This document shows positions 37,800-49,757 of a DNA stretch of 64,000 bases, piece by piece. The position numbers and the translations under genes were made by a program. The notes beneath the pieces are model-generated. The model saw only the letters and a program-made list of their open reading frames with translations. It did no database searches and was not told the DNA's origin. The first letter of the stretch is position 1, and every line of letters begins with the position of its first letter. The stretch lies in NCBI RefSeq assembly GCF_014268935.2, contig NZ_JABWRJ020000002.1, positions 124,001-188,000 on the forward strand. Reading direction: 5' to 3'. Source of the stretch: Pseudomonas peradeniyensis (lineage in GTDB: Bacteria > Pseudomonadota > Gammaproteobacteria > Pseudomonadales > Pseudomonadaceae).

Positions 37800-38342
37800 T
37801 CAGCGCAATTTGCACAGCTGGGCGCTGGCGCGAACCAGGGCGAGGTGGCGGGTGGTGTCCTGGGTGCGTTGTTGCAGGGCGTCGGCCAAGTGGTTGGCGC
37901 AGTTGTCCGGCGGGGTCTGGTCAAAGCGGGCGAGGGCGCTCAGCAGCTGTTCCTGCAGCAGGTCCAGTTCAGGGCGCACTTCGCTGGCCAGGTCGCGGCG
38001 TGGAAGGGCTGGCGCTTGTCGGGCGCGATGCCAGGTGTCGAGCAGGTGGTACTGCAGGAGCTTGTTGGCTTCGATCTGGTCGGCAAAGAAGGCCTCGACG
38101 CGTGTCGCATCCAGGTGGTGGGCGACGGCGGCCTGGCGTGCGCCGAGCAATACCTGCTGCTCGCGGGCGCTGGCCTGCACGGGTTGCTGGTGATCCCACT
38201 TGTGCAGGGCGACCGCTTCGGCCAGGTCCAGGCGCCGGTCAATGGTGGCAAGCAACTGATCCAGGGTTGGCGTGACGCTCGGTGGGGTGGCACAGCCGGA
38301 TAGGGCGAAGCAGCAGGTCAGGGCGAGGGTGGTGGCACGCAT
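37800..38342 (-). CDS. Secreted chorismate mutase (AroQ-gamma type)
   Basis: A 180-residue exported chorismate mutase converting chorismate to prephenate outside the cytoplasm. The N-terminus has a signal sequence ending in the lipobox-like LSGC (Cys17), so it may be a lipoprotein. The mutase helix motifs LLATIDRRLDLAEAVALHKW and the DATRVEAFFADQIEANKLLQ segment give the family's Arg, Lys, Asp and Glu/Gln active-site pattern. The purpose of exported AroQ enzymes is unsettled; a salvage route with periplasmic aromatic enzymes has been proposed. It sits between glnA and ntrB on the same strand, without other aromatic-pathway genes. Confidence 0.8.
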   Translation of the reverse strand: MRATTLALTCCFALSGCATPPSVTPTLDQLLATIDRRLDLAEAVALHKWDHQQPVQASAREQQVLLGARQAAVAHHLDATRVEAFFADQIEANKLLQYHLLDTWHRARQAPALPRRDLASEVRPELDLLQEQLLSALARFDQTPPDNCANHLADALQQRTQDTTRHLALVRASAQLCKLR

Positions 38343-38424
38343 GGCGATCTCCTTGGGAATGAAGCCTCGAGTGTCGCCTTTGGCGTTGCGGCGGCTAATA
38401 GGTGTTGTCCGATGATGAGGGTAT

Positions 38425-38454
38425 GAAAAAGAAACGGCCTCCCGAGGGAGGCCG
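38425..38454 (-). terminator. Terminator after glnA
   Basis: On the minus strand ACGGCCTCC-CTCG-GGAGGCCGT is followed by TTCTTTTTC. It is 34 bases past the glnA stop and separates glnA from the chorismate mutase and ntrBC. Confidence 0.88.
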
Positions 38455-38487
38455 TCCTGATGTCATCGACGCGGGGCGCCGATCATA

Positions 38488-39894
38488 TCAGCAGCTGTAG
38501 TACAGCTCGTATTCCAGCGGGTGCACGAAGGTGCGGACCTTGATTTCTTCTTCGCTCTTCAGCTCGATGAAGGCATCGATGAAGTCGTCGGAGAACACGC
38601 CGCCCTTGGTCAGGAACGCACGGCCCTTGTCCAGCTCTTCCAGGGCTTCCTTCAGGCTGCCGCACACCTGCGGGATGTCCTTGGCCTCTTCTGGCGGCAG
38701 GTCGTACAGGTTCTTGTCGGCGGCATCGCCTGGGTGGATCTTGTTCTGGATGCCGTCCAGGCCGGCCATCAGCAGGGCGGCGAAGGCCAGGTACGGGTTG
38801 GCCGATGGGTCCGGGAAGCGTGCTTCGATACGGCGGGCTTTCGGGCTGCCGACGTATGGAATACGGATCGAGGCGGAACGGTTGCGCGCCGAGTAGGCCA
38901 GCATCACCGGGGCTTCGAAACCTGGGACCAGACGCTTGTAGGAGTTGGTCGAAGGGTTGGTGAAGCCGTTCAGGGCCTTGCCGTGCTTGATGATGCCGCC
39001 GATGAAGTACAGGGCGGTATCGGACAGGCCGGCATAGCCTTCGCCGGAGAAGGTGTTCTTGCCGTCTTTCCAGATCGACATGTGCACGTGCATGCCCGAG
39101 CCGTTGTCGCCGTACAGAGGCTTGGGCATGAAGGTGGCGGTACGGCCGTAGGCGTCGGCAACGTTGTGCACGACGTACTTCAGGGCCTGTACTTCGTCAG
39201 CTTTCTTGACCAGGGTGTTGAACTTGACGCCGATTTCGTTCTGGCCGGCGGTCGCCACTTCGTGGTGGTGAACTTCGACGGTCTGGCCCATTTCTTCCAG
39301 GGCGTTGCACATGGCGGTGCGGATTTCGTGGTCGTGGTCGAACGGCGGAACCGGGAAGTAGCCGCCTTTCACGCCCGGACGGTGGCCTTTGTTGCCGCCT
39401 TCGACGTCAGCGCCGGTCATCCACGAGCCTTGCTCGGAGAAGATCTTGAACATCGAGCCGGAGATGTCCGACTGGAACTTCACTTCGTCGAAGATGAAGA
39501 ACTCAGGCTCCGGGCCGGCGAACACGGTGTCACCGATGCCGGTGCTCTTCAGGTACTCTTCGGCGCGCTTGGCGATGCCGCGCGGGTCGCGATCGTAGCC
39601 CTGCATGCTCGACGGATCGACGATATCGCAGGTGATGATCAGGGTCGGCTCTTCGGTGAACGGGTCCAGCACGGCGGTGTCGTCGACCGGCATCAGGATC
39701 ATGTCGGAGGCTTCGATGCCTTTCCAGCCAGCGATGGAGGAACCGTCGAACATCTTGCCGACTTCGAAGAAGTCTTCGTCCAGGCCATCGCGCGCCGGCA
39801 TGGTCACGTGATGCTGAATGCCCTTGGTGTCCGTGAAACGCAGATCAATCCACTTGACGTCATGATCTTTGATGAGTTGAACCGACTTCGACAT
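38488..39894 (-). CDS. glnA: Glutamine synthetase, type I
   Basis: A 468-residue cytoplasmic enzyme forming glutamine from glutamate, ammonia and ATP. Typical blocks are [17 protein letters not shown], the metal-site [20 protein letters not shown], and the adenylylation loop [10 protein letters not shown] with Tyr397, so activity should be controlled by GlnE-type adenylylation. Transcription should be NtrC-dependent: the upstream region has a good sigma-54 element at 39994-40009 and two NtrC-type sites at 40084-40098 and 40115-40129. It ends in a strong terminator. Confidence 0.98.
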   Translation of the reverse strand: MSKSVQLIKDHDVKWIDLRFTDTKGIQHHVTMPARDGLDEDFFEVGKMFDGSSIAGWKGIEASDMILMPVDDTAVLDPFTEEPTLIITCDIVDPSSMQGYDRDPRGIAKRAEEYLKSTGIGDTVFAGPEPEFFIFDEVKFQSDISGSMFKIFSEQGSWMTGADVEGGNKGHRPGVKGGYFPVPPFDHDHEIRTAMCNALEEMGQTVEVHHHEVATAGQNEIGVKFNTLVKKADEVQALKYVVHNVADAYGRTATFMPKPLYGDNGSGMHVHMSIWKDGKNTFSGEGYAGLSDTALYFIGGIIKHGKALNGFTNPSTNSYKRLVPGFEAPVMLAYSARNRSASIRIPYVGSPKARRIEARFPDPSANPYLAFAALLMAGLDGIQNKIHPGDAADKNLYDLPPEEAKDIPQVCGSLKEALEELDKGRAFLTKGGVFSDDFIDAFIELKSEEEIKVRTFVHPLEYELYYSC

Positions 39895-39993
39895 GTTGTC
39901 CTCCGGATGGTCTAGGGCGCAGTTGGCCGCTGCCCTGGAAAAAGGGTGTCGCTGGGCGCGGATAGTCGGCCAAGCGTACCTGCCTCACAAGGG

Positions 39994-40009
39994 AGCAAAT
40001 TGCATGCCA
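39994..40009 (-). promoter_or_regulatory. Sigma-54 promoter of glnA
   Basis: On the minus strand TGGCATGCAATTTGCT has GG-N10-GC spacing and matches TGGCAC-N5-TTGCW at all but one of the conserved positions. Transcription would start about 12 bases further, around 39984, leaving a leader of about 90 bases. Confidence 0.85.
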
Positions 40010-40083
40010 GTGCCCAAAAATGGCGAACGTGGGATGGAAGGGGGCGTTGGCGGGCATTTCATGAAGATATGGAGTGTAGCCTT

Positions 40084-40098
40084 GCACTCATAAGATGC
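40084..40098. promoter_or_regulatory. NtrC-type site 1 of glnA
   Basis: GCACTCATAAGATGC fits GCAC-N7-GTGC with one mismatch. Its centre is about 90 bases upstream of the sigma-54 element and 31 bases (three helical turns) from site 2, so two NtrC dimers would sit on the same face. Confidence 0.65.
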
Positions 40099-40114
40099 GT
40101 TTTTTGGTGTTGAT

Positions 40115-40129
40115 GCACCATTATGGTGC
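40115..40129. promoter_or_regulatory. NtrC-type site 2 of glnA
   Basis: GCACCATTATGGTGC is a perfect inverted repeat of the NtrC consensus. It lies about 120 bases upstream of the sigma-54 element, the classical enhancer distance. Confidence 0.85.
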
Positions 40130-40149
40130 TCTCGTGCCGGCGCGGGCCT

Positions 40150-40176
40150 TATCGCGGGGCAAGCCCGCTCCCACGC
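40150..40176. repeat. Single REP unit between glnA and thiI
   Basis: TATCGCGGGGCAAGCCCGCT followed by CCCACGC: one complete unit of the 'GGGCTTGCCCCGC' type, in the divergent promoter region, where REPs are less usual than between convergent or tandem genes. Confidence 0.8.
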
Positions 40177-40308
40177 AGCAGGCCGACGAGGGGTGGTGCG
40201 GCCAACATAAATCGCACCTTCTGTACAAAAGTTGCTCAAACCTTGAGCGATTTCCGCTATAATTCGCGCCCCCTATTTTCGGCAGGCCCTGCGCGCGCTG
40301 TTAAACCA

Positions 40309-41763
40309 ATGAAACTTATCGTCAAAGTCTTCCCAGAGATCACCATCAAGAGCCGGCCGGTGCGCAAGCGCTTCATCCGCCAGCTCGCCAAGAACATCCG
40401 CAACGTGCTCAAGGACCTGGATCCCGAGCTCGCGGTTGACGGTGTCTGGGACAATCTCGAGGTGGTTACCCGCGTCGAGGACGAGAAGATTCAGCGCGAG
40501 ATGATCGAGCGCCTGTCCTGCACCCCGGGTATCACCCACTTCCTGCAGGTCGAGGAATACCCGCTGGGCGACTTCGACGACATTGTCGCCAAGTGCAAGC
40601 ACCACTTCGGCCACCTGCTGGCCGGCAAGTACTTCGCCGTGCGCTGCAAGCGCGGCGGCCACCACGACTTCACCTCGATGGACGTCGACCGCTACGTCGG
40701 CAGCCAGTTGCGCCAGCAGTGCGGCGCCGCCGGCATCGAGCTGAAGAAGCCAGAGGTGCTGGTGCGCATCGAGATCCGCGACCAGCGCTTGTACGTGATC
40801 CACAATCAGCACAACGGCATCGGCGGTTATCCGCTGGGCGCCCTGGAGCAGACCCTGGTGCTGATGTCCGGTGGCTTCGACTCCACCGTGGCGGCCTACC
40901 AGATGATGCGCCGCGGCCTGATGACCCACTTCTGCTTCTTCAACCTCGGTGGCCGCGCCCACGAACTGGGTGTGATGGAAGTGGCGCACTTCCTGTGGAA
41001 GAAGTACGGCAGCAGCCAGCGCGTGCTGTTCATCAGCGTGCCGTTCGAGGAAGTGGTCGGCGAAATCCTCAACAAGGTCGACAACAGCTATATGGGCGTT
41101 ACGCTCAAGCGCATGATGCTGCGCGCGGCTGCGCGCATGGCCGACCGCCTGCAGATTGACGCCCTGGTCACCGGCGAGGCGATTTCCCAGGTCTCCAGCC
41201 AGACGTTGCCGAACCTGTCGATCATCGATTCGGCCACCGACAAGCTGGTGCTGCGTCCGCTGCTGGCCAGCCACAAGCAGGACATCATCGACCAGGCCAC
41301 CGAGATCGGCACCGCCGATTTCGCCAAGCACATGCCCGAGTACTGCGGCGTGATCTCGGTGAACCCGACCACCCATGCCAAGCGTCACCGCATGGAGCAC
41401 GAAGAGAAGCAGTTCGAAATGGAAGTGCTGGAGCGTGCCCTGGAGCGCGCCAAGTTCATTTCCATCGACCACGTGATCGATGAGCTGGGCAAGGACATCG
41501 AAGTCGAGGAAGTGGCCGAGGCGCTGCCCGGTCAGATCGTCATCGACATTCGTCACCCTGATGCCCAGGAAGACGAACCCCTGGCGCTGGAAGGTATCGA
41601 AGTCCAGGCCATGCCGTTCTACGCGATCAACAGCAAGTTCAAGCACCTGGACCCCACGCGCCAGTACCTGCTGTATTGCGACAAGGGTGTGATGAGCCGT
41701 CTGCACGCACACCACCTGCTCAGTGAGGGACATGCCAATGTGCGTGTTTATCGTCCGACATAA
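40309..41763 (+). CDS. thiI: tRNA 4-thiouridine synthetase / thiamine sulfur-transfer protein ThiI
   Basis: A 484-residue enzyme. The N-terminal ferredoxin-like and THUMP domains ([13 protein letters not shown]) bind tRNA. The PP-loop motif [15 protein letters not shown] activates U8 of tRNA, and the C-terminal rhodanese domain carries the persulfide cysteine in [10 protein letters not shown] (Cys457 by count). Having the rhodanese domain means it can serve both s4U8 formation and thiamine thiazole synthesis. The ATG of [11 protein letters not shown] gives the usual length; the open frame extends upstream through the REP unit. Confidence 0.96.
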   Translation: MKLIVKVFPEITIKSRPVRKRFIRQLAKNIRNVLKDLDPELAVDGVWDNLEVVTRVEDEKIQREMIERLSCTPGITHFLQVEEYPLGDFDDIVAKCKHHFGHLLAGKYFAVRCKRGGHHDFTSMDVDRYVGSQLRQQCGAAGIELKKPEVLVRIEIRDQRLYVIHNQHNGIGGYPLGALEQTLVLMSGGFDSTVAAYQMMRRGLMTHFCFFNLGGRAHELGVMEVAHFLWKKYGSSQRVLFISVPFEEVVGEILNKVDNSYMGVTLKRMMLRAAARMADRLQIDALVTGEAISQVSSQTLPNLSIIDSATDKLVLRPLLASHKQDIIDQATEIGTADFAKHMPEYCGVISVNPTTHAKRHRMEHEEKQFEMEVLERALERAKFISIDHVIDELGKDIEVEEVAEALPGQIVIDIRHPDAQEDEPLALEGIEVQAMPFYAINSKFKHLDPTRQYLLYCDKGVMSRLHAHHLLSEGHANVRVYRPT

Positions 41764-41890
41764 GACGCCAGGGCTGTATGGCGGCAGCATCCGCCATCGC
41801 CCTCCCGACCGCCGGGCCCGCTGAGCCTTAAACAGTACATATTGGCCGCCTACACTGGCGGCAACCGAATCCTCTGATCGAGATACAGTT

Positions 41891-43711
41891 GTGATCGAAA
41901 ATCTGCGTAACATCGCCATCATCGCCCACGTTGACCATGGTAAAACCACCCTGGTCGACAAACTCCTGCGCCAGTCCGGCACCCTGGAGCGTAACGAGCT
42001 CAACGACGAGCGCGTCATGGACTCCAACGACCAGGAAAAAGAGCGCGGCATTACCATTCTGGCGAAGAACACCGCCATCAACTGGAACGGCTACCACATC
42101 AACATCGTCGACACCCCCGGCCACGCCGACTTCGGTGGCGAGGTCGAGCGTGTAATGTCGATGGTCGACTCCGTGCTGCTGCTGGTCGACGCGCAAGACG
42201 GCCCGATGCCGCAAACCCGCTTCGTGACCAAGAAGGCCTTCGAAGCCGGCCTGAAGCCGATCGTCGTGATCAACAAGGTCGACCGTCCGGGCGCGCGTCC
42301 TGACTGGGTTCTGGACCAGATCTTCGACCTGTTCGACAACCTCGGCGCCACCGACGAACAGCTGGACTTCAAAGTCGTCTACGCCTCGGCCCTGAACGGC
42401 ATCGCCGGCCTGGACCACACCGCCATGGGCGAAGACATGACCGCGCTGTACCAGTCGATCGTCGACAACGTACCAGCACCGTCTGTTGATCGTGACGGCC
42501 CGTTCCAGATGCAGATCTCCGCTCTGGACTACAACAGCTTCCTCGGTGTTATCGGCGTTGGCCGTATCGCCCGTGGTCGCGTCAAGCCGAACACCCCGGT
42601 TGTTGCCATCGATGTTGACGGCAAGAAGCGCAACGGTCGTATCCTCAAGCTGATGGGCCACCACGGCCTGCACCGCGTCGACGTCGAAGAAGCCCAGGCT
42701 GGCGACATCGTCTGCATCAGCGGTTTCGACGAGCTGTTCATCTCCGACACCCTGTGCGCCCCGGATACCGTCGAGGCGATGAAGCCGCTGACCGTTGACG
42801 AGCCAACCGTTTCGATGACCTTCCAGGTCAACGACTCGCCGTTCTGCGGCAAGGAAGGCAAGTTCGTCACCAGCCGTAACATCAAGGACCGTCTGGACAA
42901 AGAGCTGCTGTACAACGTTGCCCTGCGCGTTCAGGAAACCGATTCCCCTGACAAGTTCAAGGTATCGGGCCGTGGCGAGCTGCACCTGTCGGTACTGATC
43001 GAAACCATGCGCCGTGAAGGCTTCGAGATGGCCGTGGGCCGTCCTGAAGTGATCATCCGCGAAGTCGACGGCGTCAAGCAGGAGCCGTTCGAGAACGTCA
43101 CCATCGACATCCCTGAAGAATCCCAGGGCAAGGTCATGGAAGAGATGGGCCTGCGTAAAGGCGACCTGACCAACATGGTTCCGGATGGCAAGGGCCGTGT
43201 TCGCCTGGAATACAACATTCCAGCCCGTGGTCTGATCGGTTTCCGCAACCAGTTCCTGACCCTGACCAACGGTGCAGGCATCCTGACCTCGATCTTCGAT
43301 CGCTACGACACCATGAAGTCGGGCCAGATGTCCGGCCGTCTGAACGGTGTCCTGGTTTCGGTCGAGACCGGCAAGGCCCTGACCTACTCGCTGGAAACCC
43401 TGCAGGCTCGCGGCAAGCTGTTCGTTGAACACGGCCAGGAGATCTACAACGGTCAGATCATCGGCCTGAACAGCCGTGACAACGACCTGGGCGTGAACCC
43501 GACCAAAGGCAAGAAGCTCGACAACATGCGTGCTTCGGGCAAGGACGAAGTCATCGCCCTGGTTCCGCCGGTTCGTCACACTCTGGAACAGGCCCTGGAA
43601 TTCATCCAGGACGACGAGCTGTGCGAAGTCACGCCGAAGTCGATCCGTCTGCGCAAGAAGATCCTCGACGAAGGCGAGCGTACCCGCGCTGCCAAGAAAG
43701 CCAAGAACTGA
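41891..43711 (+). CDS. typA: Ribosome-associated GTPase TypA/BipA
   Basis: A 606-residue translational GTPase related to EF-G. It begins at a GTG ([20 protein letters not shown]). G1 is HVDHGKTT, G3 [14 protein letters not shown] and G4 NKVD; domain II and the EF-G-like domains follow, and the TypA-specific C-terminal domain ends in a Lys-Arg-rich tail. It binds 70S ribosomes and assists 50S assembly, especially in cold or stress. Single gene, followed by a strong terminator. Confidence 0.97.
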   Translation: MIENLRNIAIIAHVDHGKTTLVDKLLRQSGTLERNELNDERVMDSNDQEKERGITILAKNTAINWNGYHINIVDTPGHADFGGEVERVMSMVDSVLLLVDAQDGPMPQTRFVTKKAFEAGLKPIVVINKVDRPGARPDWVLDQIFDLFDNLGATDEQLDFKVVYASALNGIAGLDHTAMGEDMTALYQSIVDNVPAPSVDRDGPFQMQISALDYNSFLGVIGVGRIARGRVKPNTPVVAIDVDGKKRNGRILKLMGHHGLHRVDVEEAQAGDIVCISGFDELFISDTLCAPDTVEAMKPLTVDEPTVSMTFQVNDSPFCGKEGKFVTSRNIKDRLDKELLYNVALRVQETDSPDKFKVSGRGELHLSVLIETMRREGFEMAVGRPEVIIREVDGVKQEPFENVTIDIPEESQGKVMEEMGLRKGDLTNMVPDGKGRVRLEYNIPARGLIGFRNQFLTLTNGAGILTSIFDRYDTMKSGQMSGRLNGVLVSVETGKALTYSLETLQARGKLFVEHGQEIYNGQIIGLNSRDNDLGVNPTKGKKLDNMRASGKDEVIALVPPVRHTLEQALEFIQDDELCEVTPKSIRLRKKILDEGERTRAAKKAKN

Positions 43712-43734
43712 GTCATTAGTTCAGGCTGAATGAA

Positions 43735-43769
43735 AACGCCCCCGGTCGAAAGGCCGGGGGCGTTTTTGT
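43735..43769 (+). terminator. Terminator after typA
   Basis: AACGCCCCCGGTC-GAAA-GGCCGGGGGCGTTTTTGTTT: a stem of about eleven pairs with a GAAA-type loop and a T-run, 24 bases after the typA stop. Confidence 0.92.
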
Positions 43770-43838
43770 TTGTGTGTTGTTTGCCGCATGTTGCGCTTGA
43801 AGCACTTGCTCACGAACCAGGTTTGGCAGGGCTTTGCC

Positions 43839-44004
43839 CTAGTGTCCTGTCTCGGAAATAAGCTGTTCACTTTTGGCGGCGTCTTGGGCGCCCGGCCGGC
43901 GTTGCCACTCCTCGCCATAGCCCTGCTATGACTCGTCGCGGCGCCTTGGCCGAACACCCAAGCCACTCGCCAAAAGAGAACGTATTTCCGAGACAGGACA
44001 CTAG
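43839..44004. mobile_element. MITE-like palindromic element with perfect terminal inverted repeats
   Basis: 166 bases bounded by CTAG + TGTCCTGTCTCGGAAATA on the left and its exact inverse complement on the right (22 of 22 including CTAG). The interior is itself a long imperfect palindrome: CTTTTGGCG on the left mirrors CGCCAAAAG on the right, and arms of about 50 bases meet at CATAGC-CCTGCTATG. CTAG at both ends could be a 4-bp target duplication, as in IS5-type YTAR sites, but it is a palindrome so this is not certain. It has no transposase gene and would be mobilised in trans. It lies between the typA terminator and an uncharacterised gene. Confidence 0.75.
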
Positions 44005-44041
44005 CATTAGCCTGACGCTTCGGTGCATGGCTGAGGTGTGC

Positions 44042-44641
44042 ATGAAAGGCAAGGGGTGGCGGGAGCATCTGTCGGCGGGAACAATCGAAGTAGCGGGCGA
44101 ACCATGGTGCTTGCAGCACCTGCGTGCGCATTCTCATGAAGTGCAACTGCCGGGTTCGGGCGTGCAACCCTCCATTACGGTGATGCTGCGCCTTGAGTAT
44201 TCAAGCCATTGCGTGAGCCGCGGTGCCCGACAAGGGCTCGCGCTGGATTTCGACAGCATCGGTCTGGACAGCTTGGTAATAGATCATCGAGGGATCTACC
44301 GAGCGTTCTGCCCGACGCGGCATGGGCTGTCGTTGCAGCTGCCCGCCATCATGTGCGGCCTGGCCGACCGCCAGTGTCTGTTTACCGGGCACAGTAACTG
44401 GCTGACGTTGGAGGGCAATCAGTTCGGCTTCCCGGAAGGCAGCCATTATGAGGTGTATTTCAGTATGCGTCGTGAGGCCGCCAGAAGCCTCAGGATTTAT
44501 GTCGAGAGTGCCTATGTGCGGGATGTTGGCCATGCAGCGCGCAGTCAAAGCCGCTTCAAGCGACATGAAAAGATCAAAGGCTGGTTGCTGATGCTCAAAA
44601 AGTTGAGGAACGAGCCCGTACGCAGGCCCATACGCCACTGA
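44042..44641 (+). CDS. Uncharacterised 199-residue protein downstream of the MITE
   Basis: Start at ATG 44042 with TGAGGTG just upstream; an earlier in-frame ATG at 44027 lacks a ribosome site, and the frame open further upstream runs through the MITE. No signal or membrane segment is seen. Conspicuous segments are VMLRLEYSSHCVSRG, VIDHRGIYRAFCPTRHGLSLQLP, RQCLFTGHSNWLTLEG, YEVYFSMRREAARSLRIYVESAYVRD and a basic tail HEKIKGWLLMLKKLRNEP. I recall similar small proteins from accessory regions of proteobacteria, always of unknown function, but have no name for the family. His and Cys spacing could bind a metal. A hairpin follows at 44662. Whether the MITE supplies or disrupts its promoter is open. 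Confidence 0.7.
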   Translation: MKGKGWREHLSAGTIEVAGEPWCLQHLRAHSHEVQLPGSGVQPSITVMLRLEYSSHCVSRGARQGLALDFDSIGLDSLVIDHRGIYRAFCPTRHGLSLQLPAIMCGLADRQCLFTGHSNWLTLEGNQFGFPEGSHYEVYFSMRREAARSLRIYVESAYVRDVGHAARSQSRFKRHEKIKGWLLMLKKLRNEPVRRPIRH

Positions 44642-44661
44642 GCAGCCCCCAGAAATACGAA

Positions 44662-44679
44662 ACCCCCAATGAAGGGGGT
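44662..44679 (+). terminator. Hairpin after the uncharacterised gene
   Basis: ACCCCC-AATGAA-GGGGGT, six G-C/A-T pairs, 20 bases after the stop; it is not followed by a clear T-run, so termination is uncertain. Further right, CTTCCTGAAGGAAG (44752-44765) is another small palindrome of unknown purpose. Confidence 0.45.
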
Positions 44680-44815
44680 CGTATCGCGGATGCCCTTAGG
44701 GATTTCTCCCATCAACCGGCACGGCCGGAACCAAGTGGCGGCGTCTAGACACTTCCTGAAGGAAGCTCCGTGTACATCAAGACAATTAAAAGTCTATTGA
44801 GTCTTGGAAGGGCCG

Positions 44816-45220
44816 TCAACGACCAACCGCCTTGGGCTTGTACGCACAATACCCCGGCCGCGGCCCGACCTTGGGATGATTGCGGCAGGTATCCGGACGC
44901 TTGTCATAAATGGTGCACAGCCGGCTCTTGCGGTCCAGATAGAGGCAGTCGTCGTTGCTCATCCGGGTCAGGGTGAAGATCCCCGACTTCTGGTTGAAGC
45001 GTTCGATGATGCCGTCCTTCTGCAGGCGTTTGGCGATGTTCTTCGGTGGCTCGTCCTTCTCGAACTCGTCCACCACGCCGATGCGGATCAGATCCTTGAT
45101 CTTCACCTCCACCGGCAGGGTGCAGCAGGTCGAGTGGCAGCCACCGCACATGTGGCTGGCATAGCGCTGCCAGGTCTCCAGGCGGTCGACTTCGGCGGCG
45201 GCGATCAGGGTCGGTTTCAT
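44816..45220 (-). CDS. YkgJ-family cysteine cluster protein
   Basis: A 134-residue protein of the YkgJ/UPF0153 family, probably binding zinc or an iron-sulfur cluster. Eight cysteines are grouped as CGGCHSTCC (Cys25, 28, 32, 33), NDDCLYLDRKSRLCTIY, RPDTCRNHP and GYCAY, the family's pattern. Cytoplasmic; the substrate or partner is unknown. It is a single gene, divergent from glgP across about 200 bases. Confidence 0.9.
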   Translation of the reverse strand: MKPTLIAAAEVDRLETWQRYASHMCGGCHSTCCTLPVEVKIKDLIRIGVVDEFEKDEPPKNIAKRLQKDGIIERFNQKSGIFTLTRMSNDDCLYLDRKSRLCTIYDKRPDTCRNHPKVGPRPGYCAYKPKAVGR

Positions 45221-45418
45221 GGTTGCGGTTTTATTCTTGCAAGGGAAATCACGGTTTTGGGGCGCGCGATGATACCGGAGTTGTTCAATTTGTGAACAAC
45301 CTTTTGCCGGTTTCGCCAGCGGTGGATGAAAACCGCGAACCGTCGCTGTCGCTCCGTGTCAGAGCGTCTAGGCTGAACAATCTCCCTGCGCTTTCGCCCA
45401 TTTGCCCGAGGATGCCTC

Positions 45419-47884
<2,466 letters not shown>

Positions 47885-47892
47885 GCCCGGGG

Positions 47893-47920
47893 CATCGCGG
47901 GGCAAGTCGGGCCGCGATGG
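47893..47920. repeat. Partial REP between glgP and fbp
   Basis: CATCGCGGGGCAAGTCGGGC followed by CGCGATGG: a short REP-like unit of the 'GGGCAAGTCGGGCC' type, with only one arm. Confidence 0.5.
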
Positions 47921-48049
47921 CTTAAACCGACCACTGGCCGGTTGCTTGCTGAACTCAACCCCACCCGACGAGTCTCTTTGCTCGCTAGCCCGCAACTCTC
48001 CCTGTAAACTGCGGGGGTTTTTCTCCCCCTATTCCTTTCGGAGCCATAC

Positions 48050-49060
48050 ATGTCCCGCGTTACCCTGAGTCGCTATCTGATTGAGCAGACCCGCAGCAAC
48101 AATACCCCTGCCGATCTGCGCTTCCTGATCGAGGTAGTGGCGCGTGCGTGCAAGGAGATCAGCCACCACGTGTCCAAGGGCGCCCTCGGCGGCGTGCTGG
48201 GCAGCATGGGCACCGAAAACGTGCAGGGCGAAGTGCAGAAGAAGCTCGACGTGATCTCCAACGACATCCTGCTCGAGGCCAACGAGTGGGGCGGCCACCT
48301 GGCCGGCATGGCGTCCGAGGAAATGGACAACGCCTACCAGATCCCGGGCAAATACCCGAAAGGCGCCTACCTGCTGGTCTTCGACCCGCTGGACGGTTCG
48401 TCGAACATCGACGTCAACGTTTCGGTCGGCACCATCTTCTCGGTACTGCGTTGCCCTAACCAGTACCTGAGCCAGAACGAAAGCCTGAACGAGAATGCCT
48501 TCCTGCAGCCAGGCACCGAGCAGGTCGCTGCCGGTTACGCCATCTACGGCCCGCAGACCATGCTGATCCTGACCCTGGGCAACGGCGTCAAGGGCTTCAC
48601 CCTGGACCGCGAGCTGGGCAGCTTCGTCCTGACCCACGAGAACATCCGCGTCCCGGAAACCACCGCCGAGTTCGCCATCAACATGTCCAACCAGCGTCAC
48701 TGGGAAGCCCCGGTGCAGCGCTACGTGGGCGAGCTGCTGGCCGGCGAGACCGGTCCGCTGAAGAAGAACTACAACATGCGCTGGATCGCCTCGATGGTGG
48801 CCGACGTGCACCGCATCCTGACCCGTGGCGGCCTGTTCATGTACCCGCGCGACGCCCGCGAGCCGAGCAAACCGGGCAAGCTGCGCCTGATGTACGAAGC
48901 CAACCCGATGTCGTTCATCATCGAACAGGCCGGCGGCGCCTCCACCAACGGTTACGAGCGCATCCTCGACATCAAGCCGGAGAGCCTGCACCAGCGCGTG
49001 TCGGTGATCCTCGGCTCGAAGGAAGAGGTCGAGCGCGTCACCGCCTATCACAAGGAGTAA
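48050..49060 (+). CDS. fbp: Fructose-1,6-bisphosphatase, class 1
   Basis: A 336-residue Mg2+-dependent phosphatase of gluconeogenesis, hydrolysing fructose-1,6-bisphosphate to fructose-6-phosphate. The metal and phosphate site [20 protein letters not shown] is intact, and the substrate segment ends with [14 protein letters not shown]. Pseudomonads lack phosphofructokinase and rely on this enzyme for the cyclic Entner-Doudoroff route. The DUF924 gene follows after 3 bases, so the two share a transcript. Confidence 0.97.
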   Translation: MSRVTLSRYLIEQTRSNNTPADLRFLIEVVARACKEISHHVSKGALGGVLGSMGTENVQGEVQKKLDVISNDILLEANEWGGHLAGMASEEMDNAYQIPGKYPKGAYLLVFDPLDGSSNIDVNVSVGTIFSVLRCPNQYLSQNESLNENAFLQPGTEQVAAGYAIYGPQTMLILTLGNGVKGFTLDRELGSFVLTHENIRVPETTAEFAINMSNQRHWEAPVQRYVGELLAGETGPLKKNYNMRWIASMVADVHRILTRGGLFMYPRDAREPSKPGKLRLMYEANPMSFIIEQAGGASTNGYERILDIKPESLHQRVSVILGSKEEVERVTAYHKE

Positions 49061-49063
49061 GTC

Positions 49064-49660
49064 ATGCTCGCACCTTGGCAGCCGTTGCTGGAGTGGTGGT
49101 TCGGTTGGGGCAGCAGTCCCCAGGCCGTGGCTGACGAGAAGAACACGCTGTGGTTCGGCAAGCACCATGACGCCGAAGCCCAGGCTCAGTTCGGCCACCT
49201 GGTCGAGCAGGCCCTCTCGGGCGGGCTCGATGAGTGGCAGCAGAGCCCGCAGGGCTGGCTTGGCCTGCTGATCCTGCTGGATCAGCTGCCGCGCATGATC
49301 CATCGCGACACGCCGCGCGCCTTCGAAGGCGATCGGCGGGCGCAGGTGGTGGCCATGCAGGGCCTGCAGAAGGGCTGGGACTACCAGTTGCTGCCGATCC
49401 AGCGGGTGTTCGTGCTGCTGGTGCTGGAGCACGCCGAGGTGCTGGACTGGCAGAACCTGTGTGTCGAGCGTTACCAGATGCTGCTGGCTGAACAGCCCGA
49501 GGCCAACCGCCGGTTGTTCGAAGGCTTCCTCGACTATGCCGAGCAGCACCAGCGGGTGATTGCCCGCTTCGGGCGCTTCCCGCACCGCAACCTGGTGCTG
49601 GAGCGGCCGAGTACCAGCGAGGAGATGGATTTCTTGCTGGAGCCTGGTTCCCGCTTTTAA
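49064..49660 (+). CDS. DUF924 family protein
   Basis: A 198-residue all-helical protein with the DUF924 hallmark LLILLDQLPRMIHRDTPRAFEGD and the C-terminal HQRVIARFGRFPHRN. Members have a TPR-like fold and no established activity. It starts three bases after fbp and is therefore translationally linked with it. Cytoplasmic; a metabolic link with gluconeogenesis is suggested only by position. Confidence 0.9.
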   Translation: MLAPWQPLLEWWFGWGSSPQAVADEKNTLWFGKHHDAEAQAQFGHLVEQALSGGLDEWQQSPQGWLGLLILLDQLPRMIHRDTPRAFEGDRRAQVVAMQGLQKGWDYQLLPIQRVFVLLVLEHAEVLDWQNLCVERYQMLLAEQPEANRRLFEGFLDYAEQHQRVIARFGRFPHRNLVLERPSTSEEMDFLLEPGSRF

Positions 49661-49675
49661 GGCCTCGTGACAGGG

Positions 49676-49749
49676 CGTGGGAGCGGGCTTGCCCCGCGAT
49701 AGCGATGGTGGCGCTGACATCGCAATCGCGGGGCAAGCCCGCTCCCACG
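49676..49749. repeat. REP pair between DUF924 gene and chemoreceptor
   Basis: Inverted units, CGTGGGAGCGGGCTTGCCCC with GCGAT on the left and ATCGCGGGGCAAGCCCGCTC with CCACG on the right, about 24 bases apart, between convergent genes. Confidence 0.88.
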
Positions 49750-49757
49750 TTACCGAA

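Larger units (their letters stand above)
39895..40308. other. glnA-thiI divergent regulatory region
   Basis: 414 bases without a gene. From left to right it holds the glnA leader, the sigma-54 promoter, two NtrC sites, one REP unit (40150-40176) and the thiI promoter area with a TATAAT at 40258-40263. The REP unit separates the two control regions. Confidence 0.8.

Noticed and set aside
43721..44167. 148-codon minus-strand frame running through the MITE
   Set aside because: It exists only because the palindromic element is open in several frames; no ribosome site and no family.
43928..44641. Longer 237-codon version of the uncharacterised gene
   Set aside because: The first 38 codons come from the MITE sequence; a ribosome site exists only before the ATG at 44042.
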